Part shown: in pieces, positions 6,727 through 12,307 of the stretch
Numbering within the stretch: the stretch's first letter is position 1
Layout: the number at the start of each line of letters is the position of its first letter
Origin: Catenibacterium sp. co_0103
GTDB taxonomy: Bacteria > Bacillota_I > Bacilli_A > Erysipelotrichales > Coprobacillaceae
Assembly: GCF_004168205.1 (NCBI RefSeq)
Contig: NZ_RCYB01000043.1
Coordinates: 1 to 17,572, forward strand
Length of the DNA stretch: 17,572 nucleotides
Reading direction: 5' to 3'
Made by a program: the position numbers and the translations under genes
The notes under the pieces: generated by a model
Told to the model about the DNA's origin: nothing
Database searches by the model: none
What the model saw: only the letters and a program-made list of their open reading frames with translations

Positions 6727-6755
6727 GGCACAGGTTAAATCCTGTGCCTTTTTTT
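6727..6755 (+). terminator. Terminator of the 81-residue gene
   Basis: GGCACAGG (6727-6734) pairs perfectly with CCTGTGCC (6741-6748), with a 6-nt A/T loop and seven T (6749-6755). It is one of the strongest terminators in the window. The next gene begins 17 nt later. Confidence 0.93.
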
Positions 6756-6772
6756 GATAGAAGGGGGATCTT

Positions 6773-7699
6773 ATGGATATAAATGTGATTATTGGACAGA
6801 TGGTTGTATTATTTGTATTAATGGGGTTAGGCTTTTTATTATATCGAGTAAATATTTTAGATTTGAATACAAATAGTAAACTCACATCTCTAGTTTTATC
6901 GGTCACGACACCATGCATGGTATTGAATTCTGTATTATGTACAGAAAAATATAGTGACTCAAAAACAATTTTCACTATTTTAGGTATTGCGATCATTACT
7001 TATGTTATTACACCTTTTATTGGATTGTTTATTAATAAATTGTTACATGTCCCAAGTAATCAAACAGGTCTTTATGTCTTTATGACAGTATTTTCTAATA
7101 TTGGCTTTATTGGTTATCCTATTATGAAAGCTATATTTGGAAACGATTCTATTTTCCATACATCTTTATTTGGCATGGTATTTAATATTATGTTATTTAC
7201 TTTAGGTGTCTATTTGATTGGAATTGGCCAGCAGGGAAGCAATAAACTGAATTTTAAGAATTTAATTACACCAGGTGTGATTTGTTCTTTCTTAGCGCTT
7301 ATTCTCTATTTATTGCATATAAGAGCACCTAAGATTATCACAGACTTTACAGGTATGGTAGGAGATATGACAACACCTCTCGCGATGATTATTATCGGTG
7401 TCACACTTGGGGCAATGAATATTAAAGATGTATTTAATGAACTACGTGTTTATATTTATACAATAATAAAGCAGTTAATTTTCCCTGTCATTGCTTATCC
7501 TGCAATTGCATTTTTAATCAAAGATAGTTATTTAAGAGGATTGACTTTGATTATGTTATCTATGCCGGTAGGAAGCTCTGCAGTATTATTTACGAATAAA
7601 TCTGGTGGAGATAGTGGGCTAGCAGCCAAGACAATATTTATGACAACATTAATATCTGTTTTCACTATTCCACTTGTTGTCTATATGTTTTTAATTTAA
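6773..7699 (+). CDS. AEC-family (auxin efflux carrier-like) transporter
   Basis: 308-residue polytopic membrane protein of the AEC family, bacterial members of which export or exchange small organic acids such as malate. About 8-10 hydrophobic helices can be drawn in two halves: roughly 6-24, 36-56, 65-88, 98-120, 131-151 in the first, and 165-182, 199-216, 229-249, 256-274, 288-307 in the second. The family's proline-broken segments are visible: T-T-P-C-M-V-L-N (45-52) and N-I-G-F-I-G-Y-P (109-116) in the first half, T-T-P-L-A-M-I-I-I-G (200-209) and M-P-V-G-S-S (264-269) in the second. AAGGGGGA (6761-6768) precedes ATG 6773. The substrate cannot be read from sequence. It has terminators on both sides and no room for a promoter in the 17-nt gap upstream, so expression probably depends on read-through from the 81-residue gene. 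Confidence 0.85.
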   Translation: MDINVIIGQMVVLFVLMGLGFLLYRVNILDLNTNSKLTSLVLSVTTPCMVLNSVLCTEKYSDSKTIFTILGIAIITYVITPFIGLFINKLLHVPSNQTGLYVFMTVFSNIGFIGYPIMKAIFGNDSIFHTSLFGMVFNIMLFTLGVYLIGIGQQGSNKLNFKNLITPGVICSFLALILYLLHIRAPKIITDFTGMVGDMTTPLAMIIIGVTLGAMNIKDVFNELRVYIYTIIKQLIFPVIAYPAIAFLIKDSYLRGLTLIMLSMPVGSSAVLFTNKSGGDSGLAAKTIFMTTLISVFTIPLVVYMFLI

Positions 7700-7706
7700 A
7701 ACTTTT

Positions 7707-7730
7707 ACCCTAATTTAGGGGGTTTTTTTT
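7707..7730 (+). terminator. Terminator after the AEC transporter
   Basis: ACCCTA (7707-7712) pairs with TAGGGGGT (7716-7723) around a small A/T loop, followed by eight T (7723-7730). The T run also occupies the -35 position of the miaB promoter. Confidence 0.85.
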
Positions 7731-7742
7731 ATGAGGGGTATT

Positions 7743-7751
7743 TGTTATAAT
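7743..7751 (+). promoter_or_regulatory. Extended -10 promoter of miaB
   Basis: TGT-TATAAT (7743-7751) is a full extended -10 element. At 17-bp spacing the -35 position is only TTTTTT, part of the preceding terminator, so this is a -35-independent type. The start near 7758 gives a leader of about 14 nt with AAGGAG at 7761-7766. Confidence 0.72.
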
Positions 7752-7771
7752 GGTGTCGAAAAGGAGCGTTT

Positions 7772-9223
7772 ATGAAAGATTATAGTAAATATTTTAAAGG
7801 TCCTTCTTTAAAGGATGCACGTTCTAGAGGTCGTACTGAAGTACAGCATTTAGATGATGCATTTGAGATTCCTGCAGATATGGTGGGAATTGGCAAAGGA
7901 CAGACATATTATATCCAGACTTATGGATGTCAAGCGAATGAAAGAGATACTGAAACATTATCTGGTATCTTAGAAATGATGGGGTATACTCATACTGATG
8001 AAGTAAAACAGGCAGATGTTGTATTATTAAATACATGTGCTATTAGAGAAAATGCAGAAGAAAAAGTATTTGGTAAGATTGGTTACTTGAAGAATATCAA
8101 GAAGACTAGACCAAATCTAATCTTTGGTGTATGTGGCTGTATGGCACAGGAAGAAGTGGTTGTGAATAAGATCTTAGAGAAATTCCCGCAGGTTGATCTT
8201 ATTTTCGGTACACATAATATCCACCGTCTTCCAGTTTTATTAAAACAGGCAATGTTAGAAAAAGAACTTGTTCTTGAAGTCTGGTCTAAGGAAGGGGATG
8301 TTATTGAAAATCTTCCAAGTCATCGTGCCAATAACTACAAGGCATGGGTGAATATCATGTATGGATGCAATAAGTTCTGTACTTATTGTATTGTCCCTTA
8401 TACAAGAGGTAAGGAACGTTCTCGTGAATTAGATGAAATTATCAAGGAAGTGGAAGAATTAAAGAATAGTGGTTATAAAGAAATCACATTACTTGGACAG
8501 AATGTTAATTCTTATGGTAAGGATTTAAATAACGATACAAGTTTTGCAACATTATTAGAAGCTGTTGCAAAGACTGGTATTGATCGTATTCGTTTTACAA
8601 CAAGCCATCCTTGGGATTTTAATGCGGATATGATTGATATTATCGCTAAGTATGATAATATCATGCCTTCTATTCATTTACCTGTTCAGTCAGGGAATGA
8701 TGAAGTTTTAAAGCTTATGGGTAGACGTTATTCAAAGGAAAGCTATTTGAAGCTATTTGATATGATTAAAGAAAAGATTCCTGATTGTACTATTACAACA
8801 GATATTATTGTTGGTTTCCCTAATGAAACAGAAGAACAATTCCAGGATACTTTATCTTTATATAACTATTGTAAGTATGATTTAGCTTATACATTTATTT
8901 ATTCACCTAGAGAAGGGACTCCAGCTGCAAAGATGGAAGATAATGTTCCTCTAAGTGATAAGGAACAGCGTTTATATCGCTTAAATGAATTAGTGAATAA
9001 GTATGCTAATGAAGCAAATCAGAAATACTTAGGACAGGTTGTTAAAGTACTTGTAGAAGGTCCTTCTAAGAAGAACCCAGATGTTTTATCAGGTTATACA
9101 GAACATAACAAACTTATTAACTTTAAAGGTGATGCTTCAATGGTTGGTCAGATTGTAGATGTTCGTGTAACTGAAGCGAAGACATGGGCATTGACTGGAG
9201 AACAGCTTGAATCAAATAACTAA
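7772..9223 (+). CDS. miaB: tRNA-2-methylthio-N6-dimethylallyladenosine synthase MiaB
   Basis: 483-residue radical-SAM methylthiotransferase that converts i6A37 to ms2i6A37 in tRNAs reading UNN codons. Three domains are visible. The N-terminal UPF0004 domain (about 45-170) has the auxiliary cluster cysteines C53 (Y-G-C-Q-A-N-E-R-D), C89 (N-T-C-A-I-R-E) and C123 (G-C-M-A-Q). The radical-SAM core has C-x3-C-x2-C at C199, C203 and C206. A C-terminal TRAM RNA-binding domain covers about 415-480. N-E-R-D-T-E and the R-E-N-A-E-E block favour MiaB over MtaB or RimO. Length and the N-terminal extension are usual for Gram-positive MiaB. AAGGAG at 7761-7766 supports the ATG at 7772. It overlaps the next gene by 17 nt. 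MiaA, the enzyme making its substrate, is encoded at the end of the window. Confidence 0.96.
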   Translation: MKDYSKYFKGPSLKDARSRGRTEVQHLDDAFEIPADMVGIGKGQTYYIQTYGCQANERDTETLSGILEMMGYTHTDEVKQADVVLLNTCAIRENAEEKVFGKIGYLKNIKKTRPNLIFGVCGCMAQEEVVVNKILEKFPQVDLIFGTHNIHRLPVLLKQAMLEKELVLEVWSKEGDVIENLPSHRANNYKAWVNIMYGCNKFCTYCIVPYTRGKERSRELDEIIKEVEELKNSGYKEITLLGQNVNSYGKDLNNDTSFATLLEAVAKTGIDRIRFTTSHPWDFNADMIDIIAKYDNIMPSIHLPVQSGNDEVLKLMGRRYSKESYLKLFDMIKEKIPDCTITTDIIVGFPNETEEQFQDTLSLYNYCKYDLAYTFIYSPREGTPAAKMEDNVPLSDKEQRLYRLNELVNKYANEANQKYLGQVVKVLVEGPSKKNPDVLSGYTEHNKLINFKGDASMVGQIVDVRVTEAKTWALTGEQLESNN

Positions 9224-9545
9224 GAATAAAGCAGATTCTTTGAATCAATTAATTCTAAATAATCCTCTTATTCAGGAATTTAAGAAGTATGAAAAGACTT
9301 TAAGAGAACATCCTGAATTATTATCTTTAGAAGATGAAATCAAACAAGAGAGCCAGATTATTCTTAAAAAGAAGGCTCTTGGTGAATTAACTGATGAAGA
9401 GTTAAAAGTCTATCAAGACAAAAAAGCATACTTTGAGAATCATCCTTTGATTGTCAATTATTTGAATCTAAAAAGTGAAGTTAATGATTACCTTATACAA
9501 GTTGAAACAATCATCAATGAAGAATTATTAAAAGCTATTGACTAA
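9207..9545 (+). CDS. ymcA: YlbF/YmcA (Com_YlbF) family protein, probable RicA-like factor
   Basis: 112-residue helical, highly charged soluble protein of the YlbF/YmcA family. In B. subtilis YmcA (RicA), with YlbF and YaaT, forms the Y-complex that steers RNase Y and supports competence, biofilm and sporulation. Family traits are helices at about 8-33, 41-58 and 62-107, with the H-P-E-L central turn and the [12 protein letters not shown] segment. Position directly after miaB supports YmcA rather than YlbF, but the symbol remains tentative. The start is a TTG at 9207 with GGAG (9197-9200) 6 nt upstream; it lies inside miaB, so translation is likely coupled. A second in-frame TTG at 9240 has a poorer site. 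The protein has no cysteine and is shorter than B. subtilis YmcA (about 143 residues), whose C-terminal cysteines hold an iron-sulfur cluster. Confidence 0.82.
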   Translation: MNQITKNKADSLNQLILNNPLIQEFKKYEKTLREHPELLSLEDEIKQESQIILKKKALGELTDEELKVYQDKKAYFENHPLIVNYLNLKSEVNDYLIQVETIINEELLKAID

Positions 9546-9566
9546 ATGTTTTTAAATGTTTATTAT
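9538..9566 (+). promoter_or_regulatory. Predicted sigma-A promoter of guaB
   Basis: TTGACT (-35, 9538-9543) overlaps the stop codon of the ymcA-like gene. TATTAT (-10, 9561-9566) follows after exactly 17 bp. The start near 9573 gives a leader of about 24 nt with AAAGGAG at 9584-9590. No terminator separates it from the ymcA-like gene, so read-through from the miaB promoter can add to expression. Confidence 0.7.
9543..9561. repeat. Tandem 9-bp repeat with 10-bp period inside the guaB promoter
   Basis: TAAATGTTT occurs at 9543-9551 and again at 9553-9561, one DNA helical turn apart, and fills the spacer between the -35 and -10 hexamers. Two same-face half sites in a promoter spacer would fit a repressor site. 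A/T-rich chance repetition is the main alternative. Confidence 0.5.
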
Positions 9567-9596
9567 TGAACTAATTTATATAAAAAGGAGATTATT

Positions 9597-11105
9597 ATGG
9601 CACATATTTTTAATGAACCCTCACACACTTTTAATGAATATTTATTAATTCCTGGTTATTCTAGTGAAGAATGCCAGCCACAGAATGTTAGTTTAAAGAC
9701 ACCTTTAGTTAAATTCAAGAAAGGTGAAGAACCAGCACTTTCATTAAATATCCCTCTTGTATCTGCAGTTATGCAGGCTGTATCTGATGATGGTATGGCA
9801 GTTGCTTTAGCAAGAGAAGGTGGATGTTCATTTATCTACGGTTCACAGACAATTGAATCACAGGCAGCAATGGTAAGACGTGTTAAAAACTATAAGGCAG
9901 GTTTCGTACCAAGTGATTCTAACTTAAGCGCTAATGATACATTAGCAGACGTTCTTGCACTTAAAGAAAAGACAGGTCATTCTACTATGGCTGTTACTGA
10001 AGATGGTACAGCAAATGGCCGTTTAGTTGGATTAGTGACTGGTAGAGATTACCGTGTCAGCCGTATGGATGAAAACGAAAAAGTTGTTGATTTTATGACA
10101 CCTTTTGATAAGTTAGTATGCGGACATAAAGATATTACTTTAAAAGAAGCAAATGATATTATCTGGGAAAACAAATTAAATGCTTTACCAATTATTGATG
10201 ATGATAACAGACTTCTTTATTTCGTATTCAGAAAGGATTATGAATCAAGAAAGTCAAATCCTAATGAATTATTAGATGAATCTAAACGTTATGTAGTTGG
10301 TGCTGGTATCAACACTAGAGACTTCGCAGAAAGAGTTCCTGCATTAATTGAAGCAGGTGTAGATGTATTATGTATTGACTCTTCTGAAGGTTACTCAGCT
10401 TGGCAGGCTAACACTATTGCATGGATCAGAGAACATTATGGTGATACTGTAAAAGTTGGTGCTGGTAACGTTGTAGATGGTGAAGGATTCAGATTCTTAG
10501 CAGAAGCTGGTGCTGACTTCATCAAGATCGGTATCGGTGGCGGTTCTATCTGTATTACTCGTGAACAGAAAGGTATCGGTAGAGGTCAGGCTACTGCAAC
10601 TATTGAGGTTGCTGAAGCAAGAAATGCATATTTCAAAGAAACTGGTATTTATATTCCTATCTGTTCAGATGGTGGTATTGTTCATGATTATCATATGACT
10701 TTAGCTTTAGCTATGGGTTCTGACTTTATTATGTTAGGTCGTTACTTCTCTCGTTTTGATGAATCACCAACTAACAAGGTGAACATCAACGGTCAGTATA
10801 TGAAAGAATACTGGGGTGAAGGTTCTGCACGTGCTAGAAACTGGCAGAGATATGACTTAGGTGGAGATAAGAAGCTTTCATTTGAAGAAGGTGTAGATTC
10901 TTATGTGCCATATGCTGGTAGCTTAAAAGATAACGTTGGTTTATCATTAAGCAAGATGAAACATACAATGTGTAACTGTGGTGCACTTACAATTGCTGAA
11001 TTACAGGAAAAAGCAAAGATCCAGCTTGTGTCTGCTACTTCAATTGTTGAAGGTGGCGCACATGACGTATTGTTAAAGGATTCTTCAAATTCAGGTAACA
11101 GATAA
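9597..11105 (+). CDS. guaB: IMP dehydrogenase, Tritrichomonas-like type
   Basis: 502-residue IMP dehydrogenase, oxidising IMP to XMP with NAD in the committed step of GMP synthesis. It has a split TIM barrel with two CBS motifs inserted at about 104-215. The catalytic loop is [11 protein letters not shown] with Cys319. D261-S-S binds near NAD, D358-G-G holds the IMP phosphate site, and the mobile flap contains R418-Y419 in W-Q-R-Y-D-L-G-G. These positions coincide with the numbering of the Tritrichomonas foetus enzyme (Cys319, Arg418-Tyr419). The loop and flap wording ([18 protein letters not shown]) matches that enzyme rather than the usual bacterial G-I-G-P-G-S-I-C-T-T-R and Y-R-G-M-G-S. 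AAAGGAG precedes ATG 9597. Codons end in C (ATC, TTC, AAC) more often than in neighbouring genes, consistent with high expression. It has its own promoter and terminator. Confidence 0.95.
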   Translation: MAHIFNEPSHTFNEYLLIPGYSSEECQPQNVSLKTPLVKFKKGEEPALSLNIPLVSAVMQAVSDDGMAVALAREGGCSFIYGSQTIESQAAMVRRVKNYKAGFVPSDSNLSANDTLADVLALKEKTGHSTMAVTEDGTANGRLVGLVTGRDYRVSRMDENEKVVDFMTPFDKLVCGHKDITLKEANDIIWENKLNALPIIDDDNRLLYFVFRKDYESRKSNPNELLDESKRYVVGAGINTRDFAERVPALIEAGVDVLCIDSSEGYSAWQANTIAWIREHYGDTVKVGAGNVVDGEGFRFLAEAGADFIKIGIGGGSICITREQKGIGRGQATATIEVAEARNAYFKETGIYIPICSDGGIVHDYHMTLALAMGSDFIMLGRYFSRFDESPTNKVNINGQYMKEYWGEGSARARNWQRYDLGGDKKLSFEEGVDSYVPYAGSLKDNVGLSLSKMKHTMCNCGALTIAELQEKAKIQLVSATSIVEGGAHDVLLKDSSNSGNR

Positions 11106-11112
11106 TAGGAGG

Positions 11113-11143
11113 ATGGAAGGGATATTATTCCTTCCATTTTTTT
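11113..11143 (+). terminator. guaB terminator
   Basis: ATGGAAGG (11113-11120) pairs perfectly with CCTTCCAT (11130-11137), with a 9-nt A/T-rich loop and a T run 11137-11143. The following gene starts 21 nt later without a visible promoter. Confidence 0.9.
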
Positions 11144-11164
11144 GGCTTTAAGGGATGGGTATTT

Positions 11165-12268
11165 ATGCAAATTAATAAAGAAAGACTAGTTCAGACATTT
11201 TGTGAAATGGTATCTATTGATAGTGAATCTTATCATGAAAAGAAGATGAAAGACTATTTAATGAATATTTTTAAAGAGTGTCATATGGAATGCATAGAAA
11301 TGCCTATAGAAGGCTTTGAAGCAGGTAATATTTATGCTGTTTTAAAAGGCCATACAAACAAAGAACCTCTTATGTTTTCAGGACATATGGATACTGTTTC
11401 ACCAGGTAAAGGAAAACAGGCCATTATTCATGAAGATGGGCGCATTACAAGTGACGAGACAACAGTGTTAGGTGCTGATGATGTAAGTGCTCTTGCTTCT
11501 TATATTGAAGCCATTCGTACAATAAAAGAGAATGATCTTCCTCATGGAGATATAGAACTTGCTATTAGTGTTGCAGAAGAGCCTTATGATGTGGGAAGTG
11601 CTTATTATGACTTTAGTTGTATCAAGTCACGTATTGCTTATACATTTGATTTAGCAGGACAAGTAGGTCTCGCAGCCTTAGAAGCACCTTCTATTATTTC
11701 ATTTAAGGTTAATGTAAAAGGTAAAAGTGCTCATGCAGGTTTTAATCCTGAAGATGGAATTCATGCTTTAAAGATTGCAGCAAGTGCTATGTATCGAATT
11801 CCTAATGGTCATGTCAATGATAAGACTACAGTGAACTTTGGTACAATTCAGGGTGGAGAAGGAAGAAATATTGTTCCTAGAGAAGTCGTTATCACTGGAG
11901 AAATAAGAAGTTTTGATCATCAGGATGCATTAAAATGGAGTAAACATATTCATACTGTTTTTAAAGAAGAAGCCAATAAAGAACATGCTTCTATAGAGTA
12001 TGATGATTATGTACACATTGAAGCTTATAAGATCAATGAAGATGAAGAAGTTGTTGAACGTTTTAAACATGCATGTCATAATCTTCAATTAACACCTCGC
12101 CTTATTTCTACACATGGTGGATCTGATAATAATAGATATGTGAAAGAAGGCATTAGAGGAATAGTTGTGGCTTGTGCGATGAATGATTGTCATAGTGTAA
12201 GTGAATATACAACAATAGATGAATTAGAAAAGAGTGCTCTCTTAGCATTACATCTTATGATTGGTTAA
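11165..12268 (+). CDS. M20-family metallopeptidase, PepT-like
   Basis: 367-residue cytosolic zinc peptidase of the M20 clan MH, closest in feel to PepT-like tripeptidases or the YqjE group. Metal and catalytic residues are in place: H74 and D76 in S-G-H-M-D-T-V, bridging D105 in G-A-D-D, catalytic E138 with metal ligand E139 in V-A-E-E, D162 in F-D-L-A-G, and H343 in C-H-S-V-S-E-Y. The lid/dimerisation domain (about 178-285) shows G-K-S-A-H-A-G (186-192) and the substrate-binding N-x-G-x-I-x-G-G-E-G-x-N-I-V-P pattern. AGGGATGGG (11151-11159) precedes ATG 11165. It is not part of the B. subtilis order at this place. It sits 21 nt after the guaB terminator with no own promoter visible. Which peptide it cleaves is not readable; amidohydrolase activity is possible. 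Confidence 0.87.
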   Translation: MQINKERLVQTFCEMVSIDSESYHEKKMKDYLMNIFKECHMECIEMPIEGFEAGNIYAVLKGHTNKEPLMFSGHMDTVSPGKGKQAIIHEDGRITSDETTVLGADDVSALASYIEAIRTIKENDLPHGDIELAISVAEEPYDVGSAYYDFSCIKSRIAYTFDLAGQVGLAALEAPSIISFKVNVKGKSAHAGFNPEDGIHALKIAASAMYRIPNGHVNDKTTVNFGTIQGGEGRNIVPREVVITGEIRSFDHQDALKWSKHIHTVFKEEANKEHASIEYDDYVHIEAYKINEDEEVVERFKHACHNLQLTPRLISTHGGSDNNRYVKEGIRGIVVACAMNDCHSVSEYTTIDELEKSALLALHLMIG

Positions 12269-12273
12269 AAATA

Positions 12274-12282
12274 TGCTATAAT
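12274..12282 (+). promoter_or_regulatory. Extended -10 promoter of mutS-mutL-miaA
   Basis: TGC-TATAAT (12274-12282) is a full extended -10 element directly after the M20 peptidase stop. The -35 region is weak (TTATGA, 12255-12260, 16-bp spacing, inside the upstream gene). The predicted start near 12289 lies after the first in-frame ATG of the mutS frame (12281), which helps decide the mutS start. Confidence 0.62.
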
Positions 12283-12307
12283 GAGGGAGTTAGGAGTGAG
12301 TATCATT

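Noticed and set aside
6685..6996. Antisense reading frame of about 103 residues overlapping the AEC gene start
   Set aside because: It crosses a strong terminator hairpin and the start of a clear gene, lacks a ribosome site and has shadow-like composition.
10510..10698. Small + strand frame inside guaB
   Set aside because: It is an out-of-frame shadow of a highly conserved IMPDH segment with no ribosome site of its own.
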